A stretch of 64,000 nucleotides of DNA from Isoetes taiwanensis (taxonomy: Eukaryota > Streptophyta > Lycopodiopsida > Isoetales > Isoetaceae), in the NCBI GenBank assembly GCA_021234155.1, contig JAJEKV010000049.1, positions 7,685,727-7,749,726 of the forward strand, read 5' to 3'. Both the position numbers and the translations under genes were made by a program. The notes below the pieces were generated by a model. The model was not told where the DNA came from and did no database searches. It saw nothing but the letters and a program-made list of their open reading frames with translations. Positions 31,172 through 42,690 of the stretch are shown here, one piece after another; position 1 is the stretch's first letter; every line of letters starts with the position of its first letter.

Positions 31172-33430
31172 AAATAATATCTATGTATGTTTTTTGAAAA
31201 ATTTTGCTCTATAGTTGTTACTGCTTCGATCAATAAAATAATTTGACTTCAATGTGTTGAATTCCTTTGCTTTATTCTCGTCTCTATATTTGATCATTTG
31301 CAAGTTCAATTCCAAATACAATGGTCAATATCATATACCAAGTAATGTTAAGGTTTGCAGTTTATGAAGTTAGCATTTCAATTGTTATTACATGACTTCT
31401 AATTCGCACTCACTAAAGATAACCTATGATAGATCTTCCATATCTTTTAAAGAATATTGTGTTTGCATAAAATATGCGTTCGATGAACGAGTATAATTGA
31501 GTCCCAAATAGCAAGTTCAATGCAAATATATGAACATATATGAAGATATCTGAAGAATAAATAGCTCTCCAAACAATGGTAGTCAGGAATACTATGGACA
31601 TGACACAAGCGAATGCAATGGTGAAAGGATGACGGGGATATATTATACCCCCCATCAATACCCCATGCATACATACCCCATGGATTGCCTTAAATCCCGA
31701 CCGGTTAAAAGAAAATGAACGCTCCCGAACTTGATACGTCATGGGGCATTATAAAAGGGTCATCGGACAGCCAGCCAAAGGGAATGCAACGACATCTTTA
31801 CATCGTTGGATAGAAGGGGGCAGGGTGAATCCTGACCATCCATTATGGGCAAGCAGGTCCAAGGAAGATGTAAAAATTAAGGCTTTGAATCGTACCTATG
31901 AAAATCAATGGGAGTTTCAGGCTTTGAATATTCATTGTCCAGATTGAGGTTTCGCGTTCGTCGAAATCAGAGAGGAAATATTCCCCTTGCTTCATCGAAA
32001 TCTAATAAAAAATCTAATTGTGAAATTGTGCCTATGGCAAACACCAGAGCTGTTGTAGTGTATGGTATTGATGCCATGACGGAGCCTAAGAAACGTGTTG
32101 CAAATAGCAAATGGAGGTGTAGAGTTTGGCGACAAAACTAGATCATGTTAATCGGCCCTTTTGGTTTTGTTCTTATGGCGGAAATGGTGGAAGATCGACG
32201 TTGTAGCAGCGGCTGGTTCAAGTACTTTAGGATGCTTAAAGTGCGGACACAACAGATAGTTTGGACGAGAATTTCCAAGTTCTAATTCACATAGTTGTTA
32301 TAGAGGCAAAGTCGTCAGTGAGGAAGATGTGTGAAGAAGAAATTCTAATGACAATAAGTGGAGTGGATGAACAAAATCTAAATGGAATAAACCCAAAGAA
32401 TCAATTGATTGTAGATGGGGAAGAGATAAACTACTCATAATAGAACATTGCTTTATATAAGAAGGAAAAGTGATGTCTTCTTATCAGTAAATGAAAAGAA
32501 TTGGTTTTCCCTAGTGTTTTTAAAATTACCACGATCTTCCTATTCACATTCGTTAGATCAAACAGAATTAAAATCGGGAATAGTCAGGAACCGAAGGTGA
32601 TTGCAAAAATGAATGGGCGATTATCTTGATAATAACCCGAACTAGATCTAGGTATTGATGATCCGAACTCTTATTGTTGACAAAAAAATATATTCTTCCC
32701 AAAAATGACGCAACTTCCTCCATAGAATGCCTGATCCAGACACGAAGTTCTTCCTAGGTACACCCTTATATGTTTATGATAAGCAACATTGTCCATCCTA
32801 GCACATAATATATATGAGCATAGCTTAAAGGGGACGGCCTCTATGTCTTTCCTATGACACAGGAAAACAAAGCCCTATAAATAGAATGCTCGTTGTGCCT
32901 GAGCATTACAGAAAAAACATCCTGGTGAGCATCTTATCGTGCAGCTTGATCTGGGGCAGAGTTGGCTATAGTGTTCCCCCTGAAGAGCCTCCCGCTAGTG
33001 AAGATGCAAATTCTAATAGGCTGTCGTCATCCAGAAATGATCTTGTGTTTGTGACAACTAAGTGCGCATACATAATTGAAATAATAGGAACAGAATTCAA
33101 AATATTATTACTTTTTCCCATCATTACATCTAAAATTCAATGATTTCCATTTTGAACTTCGACTTACTTGCTGAAACAACAGTTGTCCTGCTAGTGTGAC
33201 TCGTCCTTCGAACATTAAAAGTCATTTTACTCACACTAAATGCAGTATGGCTACTCGAAAAGAAATCATACTTTTGGGGGTCGCATACTACTGTATCCAC
33301 GTTTGTTCCTGGATGAAATGACACCAGGGATAGGTTCTATACGTATTAAATTATTTTTTCAGACGTATAAAGTCCAAAAATACATATTTTTAGGTAAAAT
33401 ACGTATTTTCCGTACTTTATCCTCGCCGGC
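31172..33430. other. Intergenic DNA right of the gypsy element, no clear gene
   Basis: It begins with the rest of the B3 gene 1 flank. ORFs at 31741-31947 (GHYKRVIGQPAKGNATTSLH) and 31908-32141 follow each other in different frames and may be one decayed coding region of unknown type. At 32873-32882 a CCTATAAATAG motif precedes a short ORF at 32886-33143 (85 codons, hydrophobic start) with no recognised family; this could be a promoter or a piece of an LTR. Nothing else is supported. Confidence 0.35.
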
Positions 33431-33440
33431 CAGAAAAAAA

Positions 33441-33529
33441 AAATTTCGCGTAAGCGAAACCTTCAGTTTCGCTTACGCGAAACTTTGTCCGCGTAAGCGA
33501 AACTGAAGGTTTCGCTTACGCAGAAATTT
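33441..33529. repeat. Near-perfect 39-bp hairpin at the head of the repeat array
   Basis: The left arm 33441-33479 and right arm 33490-33529 are reverse complements apart from one inserted base, with a 10-base loop. Each arm itself contains GCGTAAGCGAAAC and its inverse GTTTCGCTTACGC, so smaller hairpins can also form. Poly-A runs flank both sides. The same motif, in degraded form, sits in every spacer of the following repeat array. Confidence 0.95.
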
Positions 33530-33550
33530 AAAAAAAAAAAAAAAAAAAGT

Positions 33551-34735
33551 TGAACAATGTAATGTGTTGGTCTAGTTGTTCCCTACAGGTGCATTCATAT
33601 ATGAGATAATATGTGATGGCAATGTTGAACGTCATGTTTATTTGTCGTGGTAGTATTCTGGCTTAAAGTTATTAGAAAGAGAAAGGGGATGTGTAATATT
33701 TGAGAAAGGAAAAATCAGTAAAAAATGGAAATAGAAGGGAAATTCCAAAATTGAATGAATTCCATTGCCTCGTTACTCCACCGGATTTTCGTTCTGCTGA
33801 CGAGCATATTAGTTCTCCATCTCCATCTGCGCAAATGGATTGTCTCGTTGCTCCACCGGAAAATGCACAAGTTATTGACCCAAAAGGGAAAATGCCGCTT
33901 CCTAATGAAGCAATTTCTTCGGTTCCTGCATGTGGTCAATACAGCGCATTGATACTTTCACATTTCTGTGATTGTCTTCTGAGCTGTGCTTTGGTTGTTC
34001 ACGATAAAAGCATGAATTTCTGTTTGCCAGAAAGTAATTTTGGGAAGGATTCTAATATTTCCATCGATAGACCATGGACTTCCTTGAATCCCCGCCGTCC
34101 GCTTTAAACATGAATGGTAAAGATCTTGACAGTTCATAGGGATGCATGGATGGGCTGATGCATGGTCATGGATGTTCTGCAGCAAACATTTTGGAGAAAA
34201 ATGTTTCGTGGGTGCAATGTACGAATTTGTTAGGACACAAATACGCTCTGTTTGGCGTTTCACCATTTTTGTTCCGCTCACGAACGTATCAATTCCTCGG
34301 GTCCATCCGCGCCAATGGATTACCTCATTACTCCACTGGAAAATGCATAGGTCATCGATTCAAAAGGGAAAATGTCACTTCTTGATGAAGCAAGTTCTTC
34401 AGTTCCTGCATGCGGTCAGTATAGCACGTTGATACTTTCACATTTTTTTTATTGTATTTTGACTTGTGCGTCAAACTGAAATATCAGTGGCCAATTTGTA
34501 GAACCCACTTCCTACAAGTCAAAATAGGAATGTAATGAATTGAAATTTGAAATGTCAAGTACACACACAGTGTAACCCTTACAACTGCAATTGATGGCAA
34601 ATTTGACGAGAATGGGATTGCATGTGACACATCCATTCCAAAGATTATACTTGGTTCCCTGGAAACCTTTGGAAGATGACGACCAAATGTTTCGAAAGTA
34701 AGTCTTCAATTCAATGAAGATGGGAGCCAATTTTT
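33551..34735. repeat. Repeat family unit 1 (block A, most complete)
   Basis: It matches 36075-37135 and 39830-40565 plus 44273-44560 almost base for base. It contains an internal duplication of about 480 bases: the segment near 33750-33990 recurs at 34270-34470, sharing phrases such as CAAAAGGGAAAATG, TGATACTTTCACAT and CTTCCTAATGAAGCA / CTTGATGAAGCA. The first unit keeps a stretch (about 33783-33870) missing from the other two. ORFs on both strands are repeated with the unit and are not convincing genes. Confidence 0.9.
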
Positions 34736-35100
34736 ACGTAAGCGAAACCTTCGGTTTAAAACTGAATCTTTTTTAAAGTTTGAACCGGAAGGTTTAAACT
34801 AAAAAAAATTTAAAACAAGGGAATTTTTTTTTTTCCCTTTTCTTTAGGTTCGGTTTAAAGTTTAAACCTTCGATTCCCTTACGCTGAATTTTTTTCAGAA
34901 AGGAACCTTTCGGTTTAAACTACCTTGAAACTAAAAAAAAATAAAAAAAGAAACATTTCTCTTTTTTTTTTCCCCCGCATAAATGAAACTTTGAGTTTAA
35001 ACTGCTGAAAAAAAGTTTAAGCCTAAAAGTTTAGCCCGAAGGTTTTCGCTATTGAAAAAAAAACAAATTTCTTTATTCTTTTCATTTATTTTTTTTCCCC
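34736..35100. repeat. Low-complexity spacer with decayed GCGTAAGCGAAAC motifs
   Basis: A/T homopolymers alternate with words such as TACGTAAGCGAAACCTTCGG, GGTTTAAAC, CCTTCGATTCCCTTACGC and CCGAAGGTTTTCGC. These look like mutated or poorly assembled copies of the hairpin arm at 33441-33529. No gene. Confidence 0.7.
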
Positions 35101-35101
35101 T

Positions 35102-35677
35102 TGACAGATAATTGAGAGATAATCTCATACATACATGTAGTTGACATAATTTATCAAATGTTCTAGTTCATCAACGCTGAGATCAATCTCATCTATTAGA
35201 ACAATGTAATGTGTTGGTGTAGTTGTTCCCTACAGGTGCATGTATACTTATATTACTCATATCTGCTAGTGTCGTTCGTGCTGCTCCATTTGCGAAATGG
35301 CGCTGTACCTTCAAATGGCGCAGCTTCGCCGCGACATTTACCTGTAAACGACCCATTTTCCTTTGCCTGGTAGCTGACGCAGCTGGCCGATTTTGCTTCA
35401 AATGGCGCAGCTGCTCCACAATACAATAAGATTTATTCAAATTGAACAAAAAAAAATGGGGGAGAAGTACATATAATCATAAAGGGGTAGGAAGCTGAAT
35501 ACAACAAGCTGTGGAGGCAACTGTTTTGTTTCGATACTTACTTCCGCCCTGGAAACCTTTGGAAGATGATGACCAAATGTTTCGAAAGTAAGTCTTCAAT
35601 TCAACGAAGATGGGAGCCAATTTTCGCGTAACGCGAAAATTTAAAAGAAGAAATTTTTTTTTTTCCTCTTTTTAAAT
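35102..35677. repeat. Repeat family block E, copy 1, with tail of block A
   Basis: Begins GATAATTGAGAGATAATCTC, also found at 44878. The main E segment (35195-35530) recurs at 35680, 39411 and 44970. It contains several AAATGGCGC words in both directions, giving potential stems. From 35548 the end of block A is attached directly, so the middle of the unit is deleted here. It closes with TTCGCGTAACGCGAA, a spacer-type palindrome. Confidence 0.85.
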
Positions 35678-35679
35678 TA

Positions 35680-37290
35680 GAACAATGTAATGTGTTGGTC
35701 TAGTTGTTCCCTACAGGTGCATGTATACTCATATTACTCATATCTGCTAGTGTTGCTCGTGCTTCCATTTGCGAAATAGCGTTGTCGCGCCATTTACCTT
35801 TAAATGGCGCAGCTTCACCGCGGCATTTACCTGTAAACGGGCCATTTTCCTTTGCCTGGTAATTGACGCAGCTGGCCGATTTTGCTTCAAATGGCACAGC
35901 TGCTCCACAATACAATTAGACTTATTGAAATTGAACCTGAAGGATAGGGGAGAAGTACATATAGTCATAAAGGGGTAGGAAGCTGAATACAACAAGCTGT
36001 GGAGGCAACTGTTTTGTTCCGATACTTACTTCCGATAATGAGAAGACGTTGAGAGTTAGATCTTGGCCTTTCGTGGCTTTTGATGTGATATTTATATATG
36101 AGATCATATGTGATGGCAATGTTGAACGTCATGTTTATTTGTCGTGGTAGTATTCTGGCTTAAAGTTATTAGAAAGAGAAAGGGGATGTGTAATATTTGA
36201 GAAAGGAAAAATCAGTAAAAAATGGAAATAGAAGGGAAATTCCAAAATTGAATGAATTCCATTGCCTCGTTACTCCATCGGATTAAGTCATCGACCCAAA
36301 AGGGAAAATGCCGCTTCCTAATGAAGCAAATTCTTCACTTCCTGCATGTGGTCAATACAACGCATTGATACTTTCACATTTCTGTGATTGTCTTCTGAGC
36401 TGTTCTTTGGTTGTTCACGATAAAAGCATGAGTTCCTATTTGCCAGATTGGGAAGGATTCTAATATTTCCGTCAATAGACCATGGACTTCCTTGAATCCC
36501 CGCCGTCCGCTTTAAACATGAATGGTAAAGATCTTGACAGCTCATAGGGATGCATGGATGGGCTGATGCATGGTCATGGATGTTCTGCAGCAAAGATTTT
36601 GGAGAAAAATGTTTGGTGGGTGCAATGTACGAATTTGTTAGGACACAAATACGCTCTGTTTGGCGTTTCACCATTTTTGTTCCGCTCACGAACGTATCAA
36701 TTCCTCGGGTCCATCCGCGCCAATGGATTACCTCATTACTCCACTGGAAAATGCACAGGTCATCGATTCAAAAGGGAAAATGTCACTTCTTGATGAAGCA
36801 AGTTCTTCAGTTCTTGCATGCAGGCAGTACAGCGCGTTGATACTTTCACATTTTTTTTATTGTATTTTGACTTGTGCGTCAAACTGAAATATCATTGGCC
36901 AATCTGTAGAGCCCACTTCCTACAAGTCAAAATAGGAATGTAATGAATTGAAATTTGAAATGTGAAGTACACACACAGTGTAACCCTTACAGTTGCAATT
37001 GATGGCGAATTTGACGAGAATGGGATTGCATGTGACACATCCATTCCAAAGATTATACTTGGTTCCCTGGAAACCTTTGGAAGATGACGACCAAATGTTT
37101 CGAAAGTAGGTCTTCAATTCAATGAAGATTTCTTTAAGAACGCGAAAATTTAAAGAAAGAAAATTTGTTTTTTTCTTTTCTTTTCTTTCACTTTCGTAAA
37201 GTTTAAACCTTCATTTAAACTTTGCGAAATTTTTCCCCTCGTAAGTTTAAACCTTGATTCGGGTTCTGCGAAAAAAAAAAAAAAAAAAAA
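35680..37290. repeat. Repeat family unit 2 (blocks E and A)
   Basis: Complete unit: E from 35680 to about 36040, a joining piece with GATAATGAGAAGACG, then A from about 36075 to 37135 and the spacer to 37290 with TTTCGTAAAGTTTAAACC and a 20-base poly-A. A is shorter than in unit 1 by the stretch after the ATCGGATTAAG junction (about 36280), a deletion shared with unit 3. Confidence 0.9.
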
Positions 37291-39410
37291 TTCCTAAAAA
37301 AAACCCGGCCTGAACTAGCAAACGCTAGACCAACATCTGCCTCAGTCAATCCCTTGGCAGTATTATCATCCTAATATCTAAACTGACTAGTGCCTAGACT
37401 AGTACCTCTTTTCCCAAAGTCTAAATAATTTGAAGACCATTATTTACTCACTAAAATCATTATATATTAGAAGTAGTACATCTGCTACAATCATCAATTT
37501 GAATTATGTGCATTTACATAGACTATGAACTCTATGTACCATTGTTTGAACATTATGCTTAGAACTTGGCATGGATACAACTGAACCAAAAGGACCTTAC
37601 CAGATGTATCAGTAATCCAAAATAGTTGTCTTACTAAATCACTTTGATTACGTAGACCATCAACATTGCAGCCCATATTCCAATGAATAGACAGCTCCAA
37701 ACCACTGTCCATGTCTTTTTTTGATATTCCATATCCTTCAAGCTAAAGCCAACTCTAACAGCAAAATAAACACAATTGGAGGAGAGAACCCGTACCTGCA
37801 GCCAATCAATACACAATTAGCATGATAATGGTAATTGTGCAAGGGCCAAAAGGTACATTGGGTCTCTCAGTTTATCACTGATCACCAATTGTATCCTTTT
37901 GCCCCGAGGTGAACATTAACAAGAATGGAAACTGAATATCAACGTTTTTAGTATTATAAAGTTCCAAATTAATCTCGAGTTTTGTATCATAATGTATAGG
38001 ATTTTTAGACATATAGTTCTTCCCGAATCAACCTCAAATGATTGAATTATCCACCTTTAAGTCTTATAATCTCAGCACATAGCAATATATTGTCCATCTA
38101 GTCTAGCATTATATAGAATTATCCCAGAGAAGCATTTTTCACTTTAAAAGCCTCGGTAGCATAAGGAATGATATGGAAAGATGCAAAAATTGTAGGATAA
38201 GTACATGCTGCCATAAAAAACAGCTTCTACTAAAACTGGAATAACTCTTAGCACAAAGCTCTGTTTTTCTATTAATTATATGTTTCAGAAATGGCATGAT
38301 ATGCTCTATAATTTCAAGAAAAAACAGTCAAGTTTTATCGAGACTTGCTGTGTCAGAATGATGTCTGAAATTCGACTCAAGGATCTAGTAAAATATCAAG
38401 TTAGCCAAACATCAAATCTATTACGTGGCGATAGTAAGAGATATAAGCAACCAAAATTCTCAAGAATAGAAGCAAAAGAAGCCCCTTTCCTAAGTCCACA
38501 ATTTAACTTAGGTGCATCAATATCAAATTTTAAGTCTAAGCATGTCAAAAAAGTAGGATAAGTACTTGCTGCCATAAAAAAACAGCCCCTACGAAAACAG
38601 GCATAACTTTTAGCACAAAGCTCTGTTTTTCTATTAATTATATGTTTTGGAAATGGCATGATATGCTCTATCTTTTCAACAAAAAACAGTCAAATTCTGA
38701 CGAATTTTGCTCTGTCAGAAAATGATTTCTGTATTCCGACCTAAATGTAGTATGTCTTGAACATTCCCGTGGCAGAAATCAGAAAAATCAAATCATAAAA
38801 ACCTTTTGTGTTGCCAAGTTCCTGCCATTAGTTTGTCCACATGATTTTGCTCCAAGTTTTGATCATTTTGCAGTCATCGCTATCAAGAATACATGAAATA
38901 GAGCTGAGGCTACGCATAGACGGCCGGAAGAAGATTGTAGACTGCAGATTAGAACATTGGGTCTTTATCCATCGATCTGTTCTGCCCCTTTTAGGCGGCC
39001 GGTTTGGCGCTATTCGTACTGCCATGCCAACCATCCATCCATCGTAAAAGGATTTCTAAACCCTATATTGTATCCATTAATAAGACCTTAAAGAAAGAAT
39101 TTTAAAGGGCTTTAATTTCAACATAATATAATTTAGTGGCCATTAGCATATTATGCACCCAATTTAGTTTATATGTACCTTGCTTTTTGAGCAGGCAACA
39201 TTTTGTACAGTCATAGGCTACCCAGTACCTTATACAGTACCTTATACAAGATTGCATTTTATATTTATGCCATTATTGCAACAAATATTCCGACATTGTT
39301 TATGTTCCGACATTGCAACAAATAGTCCATTATTGCAACAAATGTTCCGACATTGCTTAATCGAAGCAAAATAGTTTAAATAAAAAAAAAAAAAAAAAAT
39401 CCTTTTTTTA
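37291..39410. other. Insertion-like segment between repeat units 2 and 3
   Basis: About 2.1 kb unrelated to the repeat units, AT-rich, without a recognised gene. It holds the 360-bp tandem pair listed separately, a GC-richer patch at 38890-39050 with a 68-codon ORF on each strand and no known family, and a short tandem tract of TTGCAACAAATRTTCCGACA at 39265-39355. It ends in poly-A at about 39382-39400. Confidence 0.45.
38193..38750. repeat. Tandem pair of a ~360-bp unit
   Basis: GTAGGATAAGTACATGCTGC at 38193 recurs at about 38553 as GTAGGATAAGTACTTGCTGC, followed in both by AGCACAAAGCTCTGTTTTTC and ATGGCATGATATGCTCTAT. The layout recalls the unit inside the hAT element at 24379-24925, suggesting another non-autonomous DNA transposon interior. 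Confidence 0.8.
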
Positions 39411-40565
39411 AATTAGAACAATGTAATGTGTTGGTCTAGTTGTTTCCTACAGGTGCATGTATACTCATATTACACATATATGCTAGTGTTGCTCGTGCTT
39501 CCATTTGCGAAATAGCGTTGTCGCGCCATTTACCTTTAAATGGCGCAGCTTCACCGCGGCATTTACCTGTAAACGGGCCATTTTCCTTTGCCTGGTAATT
39601 GACGCAGCTGGCCGATTTTGCTTCAAATGGCACAGCTGCTCCACAATACAATTAGACTTATTGAAATTGAACCTGAAGGATAGGGGAGAAGTACATATAG
39701 TCATAAAGGGGTAGGAAGCTGAATACAACAAGCTGTGGAGGCAACTGTTTTGTTCCGATACTTACTTCCGATAATGAGAAGACGTTGAGAGTTAGATCTT
39801 GGCCTTTCGTGGCTTTTGATGTGATATTTATATATGAGATCATATGTGATGGCAATGTTGAACGTCATGTTTATTTGTCGTGGTAGTATTCTGGCTTAAA
39901 GTTATTAGAAAGAGAAAGGGGATGTGTAATATTTGAGAAAGGAAAAATCAGTAAAAAATGGAAATAGAAGGGAAATTCCAAAATTGAATGAATTCCATTG
40001 CCTCGTTACTCCACCGGATTAAGTCATCGACCCAAAAGGGAAAATGCCGCTTCCTAATGAAGCAAATTCTTCACTTCCTGCATGTGGTCAATACAACGCA
40101 TTGATACTTTCACATTTCTGTGATTGTCTTCTGAGCTGTTCTTTGGTTGTTCACGATAAAAGCATGAGTTCCTATTTGCCAGATTGGGAAGGATTCTAAT
40201 ATTTCCGTCAATAGACCATGGACTTCCTTGAATGGTAAAGATCTTGACAGCTCATAGGGATGCATGGATGGGCTGATGCATGGTCATGGATGTTCTGCAG
40301 CAAAGATTTTGGAGAAAAATGTTTGGTGGGTGCAATGTACGAATTTGTTAGGACACAAATACGCTCTGTTTGGCGTTTCACCATTTTTGTTCCGCTCACG
40401 AACGTATCAATTCTTCGGGTCCATCCGCGCCAATGGATTACCTCATTACTCCACTGGAAAATGCACAGGTCATCGATTCAAAAGGGAAAATGTCACTTCT
40501 TGATGAAGCAAGTTCTTCAGTTCTTGCATGCAGTCAGTACAGCGCGTTGATACTTTCACATTTTT
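39411..40565. repeat. Repeat family unit 3, left part
   Basis: E (39411-39800) and A, nearly identical to unit 2. At about 40226 it lacks the bases between two GAAT words that are present in units 1 and 2 (TTGAATCCCCGCC... to ATGAATGG), a deletion between short direct repeats. The unit stops at 40565 inside TGATACTTTCACATTTTT and resumes at 44273. Confidence 0.92.
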
Positions 40566-40835
40566 GGGTTGCCCCTAGGGGGGCAAACCCTCGTTTGGAT
40601 GGGATTGTGGCATATCCTGAGTATATGCTGGAATATACTCAGAATATGTTGATGACTGCTAAAAACCTATTATAGGCTGTAAACTGGCGGTGGCTTTTGT
40701 TGCTAAACAGCCACTCACGAAACCGGCTAACCGGAGGGGCTCCTTTCCTCATCTTCTTGCGGTCTGGTGCGTTCTGATTAGGGGTGTGATTTATTTGCCC
40801 TGCCAGTTACCGGTCACTCTGGAGCTCGAGCTATC

Positions 40836-41056
40836 ATGGGGCCAAAAAATGTTGCATCGTCGGAGCAGGAATGAGTGGCCTGTGCGCCTGCAAGCATCTG
40901 CTTGGTCATGGTTTAGATCTGGTGGTTTTGGAAGCCCAAGACGAGATCGGAGGGGTTTGGAGCCGCACATATTCCGCAATCAAGCTGCAGACCCCTAGCC
41001 TTGCTTACCAGTTCTCCGGCTTTCCTTGGCCTCAGATCAATTCATTCTATGGTTGA
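40836..41056 (+). pseudogene. Flavin-containing monooxygenase (FMO) N-terminal fragment
   Basis: Reads CCIVGAGMSGLCACKHLLGH, the Rossmann GxGxxG motif that binds FAD, then VVLEAQDEIGGVW and KLQTPSLAYQFSGFPWP, the conserved start of plant FMO-like proteins. An ATG at 40836 lies in another frame, separated by one base in a run of six A. The similarity stops after FPWPQ at about 41035 and a stop follows at 41054. Only the first exon or so of the enzyme is present. It is a captured or degraded fragment without the NADPH site. Confidence 0.8.
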
Positions 41057-41470
41057 GATTTGAGTGTGTTGTTGAGTTTAGGGCTATGTCGTCGGACGGA
41101 TCTGCTCTTACAGAAAGCAGGGGGCTTTGCTTCGGTAGCCACAGCGGCAGCCATGCATTGTTTTCTCAGTGGGTTTTTGTTTCTGGCAATACTGACGATC
41201 AAAGCAAATACTGATGATCAGAACTGAGTTGAGAGCACCGGATGCTATCTGCTTGGTGTTACTACATGTTTTGGCTTGCAGGAGGCTGCACGCTACACCA
41301 TAGGTACTCCATAGCCAGAGCCCAAGACAGATTCAGGCATGACAGATACAGGATTTTTCTCTGAATAAGGACCCATAAGCATGTAATCCGTGCTTTAAGT
41401 TGCAGCTTTAATCATCTCACTGGTTTTGTCTTGAAGGGCCATTCCTCTGCAGAATCTGCATTTTTTAGCT

Positions 41471-42690
41471 ATGGCGCAGGTAGTAGTCGGAGCTGCAGCA
41501 TGCTTCCAGGTCAGAAACATTCCCTTTTCTCTATTTACCAATCAGAAATTTAGCTCCTATCTAGTTTTACGATGATAGTATACCTGAACTTTATGATCTT
41601 GGTTTGAAAGTGCCATCTAATGCAGATGAATTCAAGCCTACACATTTGCAACAACAACAGGACGAGTTTTTGTGGGGAATCTTTATCTTTTGCTAAAATG
41701 CCAAGACCTTTGGGTGCGAAAGCATGGCCCAGGATAAGAGCTAGAGTTGCTATAGCTCCACCAGATCTTGAAACAGCTCAGGAGCACCCTATGAACTTGT
41801 TTAAACCGAAGTCTCCTTATTGCCATCATTAAATCTGTGGAAAGGATTGTTGGTCCAAAAGCCCCTGATGAAACTTGTCACATTGTCATTGATCATGAAG
41901 GCAACGTCCCCTATTGGGAAGGATTGGGAAGGACAGAGTTATGGTGTCATACCTCCAGTAGGTTCATCATCTTTTTTTTTCCATATGCCTTTTTCTACTA
42001 GGCTTATGTTGAATCCGATTGACCTGGTTTTTTGGTGAAGGGTGAAAATCCTAAAAGCCTGGTACTCCAAATGCAGTTTGATTATACTCTATTGCTTCAA
42101 CTAGATATAGATATGATGATGATTTTGCTGGGAGGACAACTAGTTTATGTGTAAGAAGGGCTGTTTATTGGGATCCAGAGACAGGCAAAGAGGATCCATC
42201 TGGCAAGGTTATGTTGCTGCCTAAAAATGATAAAAATGCAATACATATTATGGTAGCCACTGGAACAGGATTTGCTCCATGTAGGGGCTATTTGAGAAGA
42301 ATGTTTATGGAGGATGTTCCGACTTTTAAATTTGGGGGACTTGCTTGGCTTTTCTTAGGGGTTGCTAACATTGAGATTCTTCTTTATGATGATGAATTTA
42401 AGACATATCAAAAGCAGTATCCTAATAACTTCAGATATGATATTGCACTCAGTAGGGAACAAACAAACAAAAAGGGTGAAAAAAATGCAAGTACAAGATA
42501 AAATTGAAGAATATAGCACTGAAGTATTCAAGTTGTTAGACGGAGGTGCCCACATTTACTTGGTGGTCTTAAAGGTATGATGCCTGGGATACAAGATACT
42601 ATAAAGAGAGTTGCCAATGAAAGAGGGGAAAGTTGGGAGATTTTAACAAAATTGAAGAAGAACAAGCAGTGGCATGTTGAAGTATATTGA
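41471..42690 (+). pseudogene. Ferredoxin-NADP+ reductase (root-type FNR) pseudogene
   Basis: Starts MAQVVVGAAACFQ (41471-41509) with a GT donor. The next exon, from about 41620, has FCGESLSFAKMPR, then [18 protein letters not shown], and in a shifted frame [19 protein letters not shown] and VPYWEG with QSYGVIPP. After a gap come LYSIASTRY (about 42090; FAD-binding RxYS-type region), [39 protein letters not shown] and [15 protein letters not shown]. The normal C-terminus [11 protein letters not shown] with the stop at 42688-42690 closes it. About 24 residues are missing between EDPS and GKVMLLP, and there are at least four frameshifts. The order covers nearly the whole gene. Non-photosynthetic plastid electron transfer is the role of the parent. 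Confidence 0.88.

Noticed and set aside
32873..33143. Protein-coding gene behind the TATAAATA motif
   Set aside because: The 85-codon frame has no family resemblance and no splice or polyadenylation support. Kept only as a remark.
33700..34432. ORFs of 65-135 codons in block A and its copies
   Set aside because: They occur in overlapping frames on both strands, recur only because the DNA is duplicated, and show no motif or codon pattern expected of a real protein.
35223..35449. ORFs in block E with repeated FKWRS-like words
   Set aside because: The repetition comes from AAATGGCGC words. Frames on both strands are open for the same reason.
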